Shown piece by piece: positions 1 to 5,631 of a stretch of 5,631 nt of DNA. Position numbers and translations under genes: made by a program. The notes under the pieces were generated by a model, which saw nothing but the letters and a program-made list of their open reading frames with translations, made no database searches and was not told the DNA's origin. Origin of the DNA: Betaproteobacteria bacterium (GTDB lineage: Bacteria > Pseudomonadota > Gammaproteobacteria > Burkholderiales > Burkholderiaceae); NCBI GenBank assembly GCA_009921765.1, contig RFXC01000251.1, forward strand, positions 1 through 5,631. Direction: 5' to 3'. The first letter of the stretch is position 1. Each line of letters starts with the position of its first letter.

Positions 1-239
1 TGTTGGGTAGCGGCGGCAGTCGTCGTGCGGCTGAGCAGGCGGCTGCACGCCTGGCACTTGACGCGGCAGAAGCTGCATCGGTCGTCACGCGCCGAACCCG
101 CAGCACGCGGCAGGTGGCTCCCGATCCACCCACGACCGTGGCGGCGCCGGTTGTCGCGGCGCCGGGACTGGGCGCCGTGCCCGGTACGTTGCCGCAGACG
201 GTGGGCGAGTCGGCCGGGCCGGCCGCTGAAGCCGCCTGA
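1..239 (+). CDS. rnc: Ribonuclease III, C-terminal end (partial, 5' end outside window)
   Basis: RNase III cleaves double-stranded RNA, notably the stems flanking 16S and 23S rRNA in the primary transcript. Only the last 78 codons are here; the reading frame enters with a split codon at positions 1-2 and ends with TGA at 237-239. The first visible residues, LGSGGSRRAAEQAAARLAL, match the last part of the double-stranded RNA-binding domain, where the conserved S-R-R-x-A-E-Q-A-A helix contacts RNA. About 55 further residues follow, rich in Ala, Pro, Val and Gly, which look disordered. E. coli RNase III ends almost directly after this helix, whereas long C-terminal tails are known in Burkholderiales enzymes. 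The catalytic domain lies upstream and cannot be checked. A TTG at position 3 lies in this frame but falls inside the conserved domain, so it is not a start. The stop lies 17 bases before era, the usual partner of rnc. Confidence 0.88.
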   Translation, partial: LGSGGSRRAAEQAAARLALDAAEAASVVTRRTRSTRQVAPDPPTTVAAPVVAAPGLGAVPGTLPQTVGESAGPAAEAA

Positions 240-256
240 GGCCGCAGTCGCTTCCG

Positions 257-1135
257 ATGCATCGTTGCGGATCCGTCGCGATTGTTGGGCGCCCCAACGT
301 CGGCAAGTCAACGCTGTTGAACCGACTGGTTGGACAGAAGCTTTCCATCACCTCGGATCGGCCGCAAACCACCCGACATCGCATCGTCGGCGTCTTGTCG
401 CGAGACGACGCGCAGCTGTTATTCCTGGATAGTCCGGGCTTTCAGACACGGGTGGGCGGGGCGCTCAATCGGGTGCTGAACAGAACAGCGCTGCAGGTGG
501 CTGAAGACGCGGACGTCACGCTCCTCGTCTGCGATGCGCAGTCCTGGACCCCAGCCGACGAGGCGTTTGCGCGCCGGCTGAGCCGAGCCCAGCCCCGGCT
601 GCTGGTCCTGAACAAGATCGACCAGGTACCCGACAAGTCGCGTTTGCTCCCCATGGTGCAAAAGCTCCAGGCCGAGTATGGCTTTGATGAAATCATTCCG
701 GTCAGTGCCCGCACCGGGCGGCAAATCGATACTCTGATCGCGCTGTGCGTCCAACGGTTGCCTGAGGGACCGCCGCTCTTCGAGGCCGATGCGCTCACCG
801 ACCGAAGCGAGCGGTTTCTCGCCGCTGAAATGATTCGCGAGAAGCTCTTTCGCCAATTGGGCGACGAATTGCCCTACCAGAGCACGGTGGAAATTGAGCG
901 TTTCGAGGAGTTGCCCACGCTTAGGCGGGTGTTTGCCAGTGTGCTGGTCGAGCGTGATGCCCAGAAGGGTATTGTGGTTGGCCACGGCGGTGAGCGCATC
1001 CGGCGGCTCTCGACCGATGCCCGCGCCGAGCTTGAAAAGCTCTTCGGGTGTCGGGTCTATCTCGAGCTGTTTGTGAAAGTGAGGTCAGGCTGGGCCGATT
1101 CCGAGGCCAGTCTTCGCGCCCATGGCTACGAGTAA
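257..1135 (+). CDS. era: GTPase Era, 16S rRNA-binding ribosome assembly factor
   Basis: Era is an essential GTPase that binds the 3' end of 16S rRNA and helps mature the 30S subunit at the cytoplasmic membrane. The 292-residue product is close to the family norm (E. coli 301). All G motifs are visible: G1 GRPNVGKST at 11-19, switch I with QTTR at 37-40, G3 as DSPG at 58-61, G4 NKID at 119-122 and G5 SAR at 150-152. The C-terminal KH domain carries its RNA-binding GxxG loop as GHGG at 242-245 and the typical Era ending [21 protein letters not shown]3 has Ser where most Era proteins have Thr (DTPG). The ATG at 257 is the first in-frame start and puts the usual few residues before the P-loop. 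No strong Shine-Dalgarno sequence precedes it; a GAGG at 238-241 is rather far away. It follows rnc by 17 bases and its end overlaps recO by 14. Confidence 0.97.
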   Translation: MHRCGSVAIVGRPNVGKSTLLNRLVGQKLSITSDRPQTTRHRIVGVLSRDDAQLLFLDSPGFQTRVGGALNRVLNRTALQVAEDADVTLLVCDAQSWTPADEAFARRLSRAQPRLLVLNKIDQVPDKSRLLPMVQKLQAEYGFDEIIPVSARTGRQIDTLIALCVQRLPEGPPLFEADALTDRSERFLAAEMIREKLFRQLGDELPYQSTVEIERFEELPTLRRVFASVLVERDAQKGIVVGHGGERIRRLSTDARAELEKLFGCRVYLELFVKVRSGWADSEASLRAHGYE

Positions 1136-1835
1136 GGTTCGCGACACGGCGTTTGTTCTCCATTCCACGCCATACCGGGAAACCAGCCTCGTCGTTGATC
1201 TGTTCACGCGCGACCACGGGCGCGTGGGGGTGGTGGCCAAGGGCGCAAAGCGACCGGGGTCAGCGCTCAGGGCGGTGTTGCTCCAGTTTCAGCCGATCTC
1301 GGCGGTGTGGTCAGGGCAGGGCGAACTGCGAACCCTCAATACCGCTGAATGGCTGGGTGGGATGCAGCCGCCAAAGGGCGATGCATTGCTTTGCGCGTTC
1401 TACACCAACGAATTGCTGCTTCGCATGCTGCCCAGGGAAGACGCGCATCCGGCGCTCTTTGACGCCTATTCGGCCACGCTGGCAGCGCTTGCCGAAGGTG
1501 CGCCGCTCGAGGAAACGCTGCGCGCCTTCGAGTGGCAGTTGCTCCGTGAGACGGGTCATGCGCCCGAGCTCGAACTCGATGCGACGGGGAAGCCAATCCA
1601 TGCGGGCATGCGCTACGCGTGGCACCCCGGGAGTGGGTTCATCGTGGCAGAGCCGGGAAGCGACACTTCAGTGGTGGGGCGTACCTTGCTTGACCTGGCA
1701 GCAGGGCGTCTGACTTCGCCCGACAGCCGCAGCGAGGCAAAATATCTCGCCCGGGCCATCCTCTCGCATCAGTTGGAGGGGTATCCGCTTCGCACCCGGC
1801 AGGTGCTCATCGACCTTCACAAGCTCTCCCCATGA
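1122..1835 (+). CDS. recO: DNA repair protein RecO
   Basis: RecO works with RecR (and RecF) to load RecA onto SSB-coated single-stranded DNA in gap repair, and it anneals complementary strands. The product is 237 residues (E. coli 242). The N-terminal OB-fold, about residues 1-80, shows the family signature: [20 protein letters not shown] at 11-30, then [13 protein letters not shown] at 32-44. The helical C-terminal part starts near residue 90 with [17 protein letters not shown], which is highly typical of proteobacterial RecO, and ends with [10 protein letters not shown]. The Cys cluster that binds zinc in some RecO proteins is absent, with only one Cys visible, as is usual in proteobacteria. 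The ATG at 1122 lies inside the end of era (14-base overlap). A GAGG at 1103-1106 is too distant to be a good ribosome site, so translation probably depends on ribosomes finishing era. The TGA overlaps the pdxJ ATG in ATGA. Confidence 0.95.
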   Translation: MATSKVRDTAFVLHSTPYRETSLVVDLFTRDHGRVGVVAKGAKRPGSALRAVLLQFQPISAVWSGQGELRTLNTAEWLGGMQPPKGDALLCAFYTNELLLRMLPREDAHPALFDAYSATLAALAEGAPLEETLRAFEWQLLRETGHAPELELDATGKPIHAGMRYAWHPGSGFIVAEPGSDTSVVGRTLLDLAAGRLTSPDSRSEAKYLARAILSHQLEGYPLRTRQVLIDLHKLSP

Positions 1836-2590
1836 TTGAACTCGGCGTCAACATCGACCACGTTGCCACCATCCGACAGGCGCGGCGCACCTACGAACCC
1901 GATCCAGTGTGGGCGGCGGTGGAGGCCCATCTGGGTGGTGCGGATGGCATCACGGTCCATCTGCGCGAAGATCGGCGTCATATTCAGGACGCTGACGTGC
2001 GGCGGCTGCGCGAGCTCACCCACATCAAGCTCAATCTTGAGATGGCTGCAACCGACGAGATGGTTGAGATTGCCGCTTCACTCGCGCCCGAGATGGCCAT
2101 GCTGGTGCCCGAAGGGCGGCATGAAATCACCACCGAGGGGGGCCTGGATATTGCGTCGCAGGAGACACGCCTGCGTGAAGTGGTGGCGAGGCTGGCGGGC
2201 GCCGGCATTGTGACCAGTGTGTTTATCGACGCAGAGGCGCCGCAGATCGAGGCGGCGGCGCGCATTGGTGCTCGGGTCTGCGAGATTCACACCGGTCCCT
2301 ATGCCCATGCGTTTCACCAGCAGGGCCGGGATGCTGAAAGTGCGGCGGTACGACATGAACTCGCGCGCATACGTCGAGCGGGTGATCTCGTGCGCTCGCT
2401 TGGCATGCGGTTCAACGCGGGGCATGCGCTCAACTATGTGAATGTGCAGCCGGTGGCGGCGCTTCAGGGCATACGCGAACTCCATATTGGTCATGCGATT
2501 GTGTCGCGTTCGGTGTTTGTCGGAATTCGCGAGGCTGTTCGCGAGATGAAGCGACTCATGCGCGAGGCGGCTGCGGGAGCCGCGGTGTGA
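1832..2590 (+). CDS. pdxJ: Pyridoxine 5'-phosphate synthase
   Basis: PdxJ condenses 1-deoxy-D-xylulose 5-phosphate with 3-amino-2-oxopropyl phosphate to form pyridoxine 5'-phosphate, the ring-closing step of DXP-dependent vitamin B6 synthesis in the cytoplasm. The product is 252 residues (E. coli 243) and aligns from memory along its whole length as a TIM barrel. Visible landmarks are [15 protein letters not shown] at 4-18, the active-site block HLREDRRH at 43-50 (catalytic His43, phosphate-binding Arg and second His), NLEM with catalytic Glu70, TTEGGLD at 100-106, EIHTG at 151-155, NAGH with catalytic His198 and HIGHAIVSR near the second phosphate site. All expected catalytic residues are present. 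The ATG overlaps the recO stop by four bases (ATGA) with no Shine-Dalgarno sequence before it, implying termination-reinitiation. Its TGA overlaps the GTG start of acpS; the pdxJ-acpS pairing is common in proteobacteria. Confidence 0.97.
   Translation: MIELGVNIDHVATIRQARRTYEPDPVWAAVEAHLGGADGITVHLREDRRHIQDADVRRLRELTHIKLNLEMAATDEMVEIAASLAPEMAMLVPEGRHEITTEGGLDIASQETRLREVVARLAGAGIVTSVFIDAEAPQIEAAARIGARVCEIHTGPYAHAFHQQGRDAESAAVRHELARIRRAGDLVRSLGMRFNAGHALNYVNVQPVAALQGIRELHIGHAIVSRSVFVGIREAVREMKRLMREAAAGAAV
2575..2579 (+). promoter_or_regulatory. Likely ribosome binding site for acpS
   Basis: GGGAG ends seven bases before the GTG at 2587. It resembles the AGGAG core and is well placed, although it lies within the last codons of pdxJ. 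It is the best-spaced Shine-Dalgarno-like sequence I found at any gene start in the window and supports the GTG start of acpS. This is inferred from sequence and spacing only. Confidence 0.4.
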
Positions 2591-3009
2591 TCTATGGTAT
2601 TGGCAGCGACATCGTGGCCATGCACCGCATCGAGAATTTGCTTGAGCGTTGGGGTGACAAGTTCGCACGCCGGGTACTTGGCCCCGACGAGCTGACCGAA
2701 TTCTTGCGCCGGCGTTCGCGCGGTGCACACGGTTCAGGGTACGCGGCGCGCTATCTGGCCAAGCGCTTTGCCGCCAAGGAGGCGTTCAGCAAGGCGCTGG
2801 GGCTAGGGCTGCGGGGGCCCATGACCCTGTTGTCACTCGAAGTTCTGAACGACAGGCGGGGGAAGCCCTACGCGCGCGCGCGGAAGGAACTCGCGCCTTA
2901 CCTCGAAGAGCGAAAACTCATTGCGCATGTATCGCTCTCCGACGAATCCGACCATGTCATGGCCTTCGTTGTCCTTGAGCAGATCTCAGCCCATGTCCAT
3001 CCCCAATAG
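2587..3009 (+). CDS. acpS: Holo-[acyl-carrier-protein] synthase
   Basis: AcpS transfers 4'-phosphopantetheine from coenzyme A to a serine of apo acyl carrier protein, switching on fatty acid synthesis. The 140-residue product is slightly longer than E. coli AcpS (126), mainly through an Arg/Gly/Ala-rich insert near residues 41-54 and a short tail. Family motifs are clear: IYGIGSDIV at 2-10 with metal-binding Asp8, [13 protein letters not shown] at 60-72 with metal-binding Glu65, and [16 protein letters not shown] at 114-129. The start is GTG, giving residue 1 directly before the conserved IYGIGSD; it overlaps the pdxJ stop as GTGA and has a GGGAG eight bases upstream of the start codon. No better upstream start fits the family. 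The last codons overlap nagZ by 17 bases. A run of six CG dinucleotides (2871-2882) lies within the gene, encoding part of Tyr-Ala-Arg-Ala-Arg. The short size and single domain separate it from Sfp-type transferases. Confidence 0.95.
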   Translation: MIYGIGSDIVAMHRIENLLERWGDKFARRVLGPDELTEFLRRRSRGAHGSGYAARYLAKRFAAKEAFSKALGLGLRGPMTLLSLEVLNDRRGKPYARARKELAPYLEERKLIAHVSLSDESDHVMAFVVLEQISAHVHPQ

Positions 3010-3970
3010 TCCTCCAGACCGCGCCCCGGGCCCGGTGGTTGTTGACGTCGCAGGCACGTCGCTGACCGACGTCGAGCGCGAACGGCTCGTGCACCCGATG
3101 GTGGGCGGGGTCATCCTGTTCACGCGGAATTTCACTGACCGGGATCAGGTCCGGGCGCTGTGCGCAGAGATTCGCGCGCTCAGAAGCCCCGCGCTGCTCA
3201 TCTGTGTGGACCACGAAGGCGGCCGGGTGCAGCGGTTTCGGAAGGGGTTCACTACGGTGCCGCCCATGCGGGAGTTGGGGCAGCTTTGGGACAAGGATCC
3301 TCTGGCTGCCTGCCAGGAGGCCACGCGGCTGGGTCGAGTGATCGGAAGCGAACTTCGTGAAGTCGGCGTTGATCTCAGCTTTACGCCGGTCCTCGATCTG
3401 GACCACGGTCGATCGGCAGTGATTGGTAACCGGGCGTTTCATTCAGATCCGCGCGTGGTGACGATGCTTGCGCGTGCGCTCAACCACGGACTGCTCCTCG
3501 CCGGCATGGCCAACTGCGGCAAGCACTTTCCCGGGCATGGCTGGGCAAGCGCCGACTCGCATGTGGCGCTACCCGTTGACGAGCGCGGGCGCGCAACCCT
3601 CATCGAGCACGATGCCGCCCCTTACCGCTGGCTGGGCGAAACGCTGTCGTCGGTCATGCCCGCTCATGTGGTGTATCCGGCGGTGGATTCACAGCCTGCG
3701 GGGTTTTCCAGCAAGTGGCTAAAGACGATCCTCCGCGGCAAGCTTGGCTTCGATGGCGTGATTTTCAGCGACGACCTCACCATGGAGGGCGCTGCGGTGG
3801 CGGGAGACATCCACGCCCGCGCCCGCGCGGCGCTGAGCGCCGGCTGCGACATGCTGCTGGTCTGTAACCGGCCCGATCTGGCAGATGCGTTGATTACCCG
3901 GCTGCGCTGGCGTCCCAATCGCGATTGGCTGCGCCGCTGGCGCGCGATGCGCCCTGGTGGCCATGTCTGA
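2993..3970 (+). CDS. nagZ: Beta-N-acetylhexosaminidase NagZ (GH3 family)
   Basis: NagZ removes N-acetylglucosamine from GlcNAc-1,6-anhydroMurNAc(-peptides) in the cytoplasm during peptidoglycan recycling; in species with inducible AmpC, its products feed the AmpR signal. The product is 325 residues (E. coli 341), a single GH3 TIM barrel. It begins with [18 protein letters not shown] at 15-32 and [11 protein letters not shown] at 37-47. [10 protein letters not shown] at 73-82 is the substrate-binding block, usually [24 protein letters not shown] at 177-190 holds the Asp188/His190 acid-base dyad, and [10 protein letters not shown] at 258-267 holds the nucleophile Asp260. I chose ATG 2993 because the family homology begins soon after it. 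The same frame is open back to at least 2921, but those 24 codons give unrelated sequence and read through the conserved end of acpS. The gene overlaps acpS by 17 bases and uvrC by 8. The C-terminus is basic and somewhat short. Confidence 0.95.
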   Translation: MSIPNSPPDRAPGPVVVDVAGTSLTDVERERLVHPMVGGVILFTRNFTDRDQVRALCAEIRALRSPALLICVDHEGGRVQRFRKGFTTVPPMRELGQLWDKDPLAACQEATRLGRVIGSELREVGVDLSFTPVLDLDHGRSAVIGNRAFHSDPRVVTMLARALNHGLLLAGMANCGKHFPGHGWASADSHVALPVDERGRATLIEHDAAPYRWLGETLSSVMPAHVVYPAVDSQPAGFSSKWLKTILRGKLGFDGVIFSDDLTMEGAAVAGDIHARARAALSAGCDMLLVCNRPDLADALITRLRWRPNRDWLRRWRAMRPGGHV

Positions 3971-5631
3971 GTCGGGCGAGCCCGAAGAGAAGGGGTTCGA
4001 TGCGCGGGCGCTGGTTGCCTCGCTTCCCCATCGGCCTGGCGTCTACCGGATGATCGGTGAGAGCGAAACGCTCCTCTATGTTGGCAAGGCGCGAGACCTG
4101 CGAAAGCGGGTGTCCTCATACTTCCAGAAGAATCATCCAAGCCCGCGCATTGCCCACATGGTGGAGCGCATTGTTCGGGTGGACACCACGGTCACCGCCT
4201 CGGAGGCCGAGGCCTTGCTGCTTGAGAGCAACCTGATCAAGTCAGGAAAGCCGCGTTACAACATCCTTTTTCGTGACGACAAAAGCTACCCGTATCTGAA
4301 GCTCTCCGGCCATCACCATCCAAGAATCGCCTACTACCGTGGCGTGCTCGAGCGTTCAAGCCGCTATTTCGGGCCCTTTCCCAGCGCCTGGGCGGTCAAG
4401 GAGAGCATTCAGGTTCTGCAGAAAGTCTTTCGGCTGAGAAGTTGTGAAGACTCGGTATATGCGAACCGAACCCGGCCTTGCCTCCTTCATCAGATCGGCC
4501 GTTGCAGTGCGCCGTGCGTCGGGGCTGTCTCCGATGAAGACTATGGCCGCGATGTTGAGTCGGCGGTGCGTTTTCTGCGAGGTGGTCAGCGCGAACTGCT
4601 CGATGACTTCGAGCGTGACATGCATGCCGCCGCCGAACGGCTCGAATTTGAGCAGGCCGCGGTGCTGCGCGACCGGATCACTGCGCTCTCCAGGGTTCTC
4701 AGCCAGCAATCCATGGACACCGGGACCGACACCGATGCGGACATCATTGCCGTGTGTGTGGAAAGTGGGCGTGCTTGCGTGAACCTTGCGATGGTTCGGG
4801 GCGGTCGGCACCTTGGTGATCGGGCTTTTTTCCCGGAACTGCGTGCTGCCGAGGCCGGTGACGAGCTTTTCCAGGCCGAGGTGCTGAGCGCATTTCTGCT
4901 TCAGCATTACGACGCCTTGCCGGTTCCGGCGATCATCATTGCCAACCAGCCTGCGCCCGATGAGGTGATGCAGGCGTGGCTGCAGGAGCGGGCAGGGCAA
5001 ACGGTGCAGTGGCTTCGTCAGCCTCACGAGCAGCGGCGACGATGGCTGGAACAGGCGGTATCAAATGGCCGCCTCGCCATTGCCCAGCGCGCGGCCGAAG
5101 AGGGCTCGCAGCGGGGACGAACCCGCGAACTGGCAACCCTTCTCGGGATCGACGACGGGTCCGACCTGGAGGGGCTGCGGATCGAGTGCTTTGACATCAG
5201 CCACACCATGGGTGAGGCAACCCAGGCGTCTTGCGTGGTGTTTGAGTCGCACGCCATGCAGCCGTCTCAGTATCGGCGGTTCAATATCGAGTCGGCAGCG
5301 CCGGGCGATGATCCGGCCGCCATGCGCGAAGTGCTGTCAAGGCGCTATCGCGCAGTGACCGGCAAGCTGCCGGATGTGGTGCTGGTCGATGGCGGTGCCG
5401 CACAGCTGGGGGTGGCCTGCGAAGTGTTTGATGAGCTGGGGCTTGACCGGTCGTTGCTGGTGGGCGTGGCGAAGGGGGAGGGAAGAAAGGTGGGCTTGGA
5501 GAAGCTGGTGTTTGCCGACGGCCGATCCACGCTTGCGCCTGGGCCCGAATCGCAGGCGCTGATGCTGGTCGCCCGAATCCGCGACGAGGCGCACCGGTTT
5601 GCCATCACGGGCATGCGTGCCCGGCGTGCCC
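3963..5631 (+). CDS. uvrC: Excinuclease ABC subunit C (partial, 3' end outside window)
   Basis: UvrC makes both incisions around a lesion in nucleotide excision repair, after UvrA and UvrB mark the site. The window holds 556 complete codons with no frameshift; E. coli UvrC has 610 residues, so roughly the last 50-60 are missing, probably the tandem helix-hairpin-helix region. The N-terminal GIY-YIG nuclease (3' incision) shows GVYR at 26-29, [12 protein letters not shown] at 39-50 and [16 protein letters not shown] at 78-93. Cys161, 173, 181 and 185 have the 12-8-4 spacing of the four cysteines that bind an Fe-S cluster in E. coli UvrC. The UVR motif that contacts UvrB is near 222-240. The RNase H-like nuclease (5' incision) has Asp411 in CFDISH, Asp476 in VLVDGG and His544 in RDEAHRF. 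The segment after Asp476 reads GGAAQL where most UvrC have GGKGQ. ATG 3963 overlaps the nagZ stop by 8 bases; GTG 3957 is an in-frame alternative. No Shine-Dalgarno sequence is visible. Confidence 0.96.
   Translation, partial: MSESGEPEEKGFDARALVASLPHRPGVYRMIGESETLLYVGKARDLRKRVSSYFQKNHPSPRIAHMVERIVRVDTTVTASEAEALLLESNLIKSGKPRYNILFRDDKSYPYLKLSGHHHPRIAYYRGVLERSSRYFGPFPSAWAVKESIQVLQKVFRLRSCEDSVYANRTRPCLLHQIGRCSAPCVGAVSDEDYGRDVESAVRFLRGGQRELLDDFERDMHAAAERLEFEQAAVLRDRITALSRVLSQQSMDTGTDTDADIIAVCVESGRACVNLAMVRGGRHLGDRAFFPELRAAEAGDELFQAEVLSAFLLQHYDALPVPAIIIANQPAPDEVMQAWLQERAGQTVQWLRQPHEQRRRWLEQAVSNGRLAIAQRAAEEGSQRGRTRELATLLGIDDGSDLEGLRIECFDISHTMGEATQASCVVFESHAMQPSQYRRFNIESAAPGDDPAAMREVLSRRYRAVTGKLPDVVLVDGGAAQLGVACEVFDELGLDRSLLVGVAKGEGRKVGLEKLVFADGRSTLAPGPESQALMLVARIRDEAHRFAITGMRARRA

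Noticed and set aside
211..225. GC-rich self-complementary sequence near the rnc end, considered as a terminator
   Set aside because: It lies inside the rnc coding region, has no T-run after it, and era follows 17 bases after the stop; it is explained by Gly-Pro-Ala-Ala codons.
419..985. Open frame on the - strand (188 codons) opposite era
   Set aside because: It is a shadow of era; no recognisable motif and no ribosome site considered convincing.
1048..1713. Second + strand frame of 221 codons overlapping era and recO
   Set aside because: Its product is Ser/Arg/Cys-rich and unlike any family, while the overlapping frame gives a full-length RecO with clear motifs.
2078..2728. Open frame on the - strand (216 codons) opposite pdxJ and acpS
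   Set aside because: It spans two well-identified genes on the other strand, with an Arg/His-rich composition typical of antisense translation of GC-rich DNA.
4443..4517. Four-cysteine cluster, considered as a zinc finger or a separate insertion in uvrC
   Set aside because: The 12-8-4 spacing and flanking sequence match the usual UvrC cysteine region, so it is a normal part of the protein.
4356..5027. Long open frame on the - strand (223 codons) opposite uvrC
   Set aside because: It lies wholly opposite a strongly conserved UvrC coding region, its product resembles no family I know, and long antisense open frames are expected in GC-rich genes.
5471..5490. Twenty-base all-purine tract with SD-like GGGGGAGGG before a GTG
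   Set aside because: It encodes the conserved KGEGRK segment of UvrC, and the GTG is in the uvrC frame; there is no sign of an internal start.

Overview
The window is a gene-dense stretch of bacterial core chromosome. Seven protein genes all read on the + strand: the 3' end of rnc, then era, recO, pdxJ, acpS, nagZ and the 5' nine-tenths of uvrC. Both end genes are cut by the window edges. The only non-coding DNA is a 17-base gap between rnc and era. Every later junction is an overlap of 4 to 17 bases, so the block looks like one translationally coupled operon. I see no RNA gene, mobile element, CRISPR array, clear promoter or rho-independent terminator. No stretch over 300 bases lacks a gene.

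The organism is most likely a high-GC betaproteobacterium, probably of the Burkholderiales. This rests on the gene order rnc-era-recO-pdxJ-acpS-nagZ, the alanine/proline-rich tail on RNase III, the longer AcpS with an insert before the KEAFSKALG motif, and UvrC segments such as [10 protein letters not shown] and [14 protein letters not shown]. The assignment is from remembered family sequences, not from a database search, and I cannot name a genus.

Layout: 1-239 is the end of RNase III (tail of the dsRNA-binding domain plus a low-complexity extension). 257-1135 is the GTPase Era. 1122-1835 is RecO. 1832-2590 is PdxJ. 2587-3009 is AcpS, starting with GTG. 2993-3970 is NagZ. 3963 to the end is UvrC, cut just before its expected C-terminal helix-hairpin-helix region.

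The genes serve separate housekeeping tasks. RNase III and Era act in rRNA processing and 30S assembly. RecO and UvrC act in DNA repair (recombinational and nucleotide excision). PdxJ makes pyridoxine 5'-phosphate, AcpS activates acyl carrier protein, and NagZ recycles peptidoglycan. What joins them is transcription and close packing, not one pathway. I found no evidence of an undescribed system. The points worth a second look are residue-level departures in UvrC, Era and NagZ, the RNase III tail, and the run of overlapping starts.
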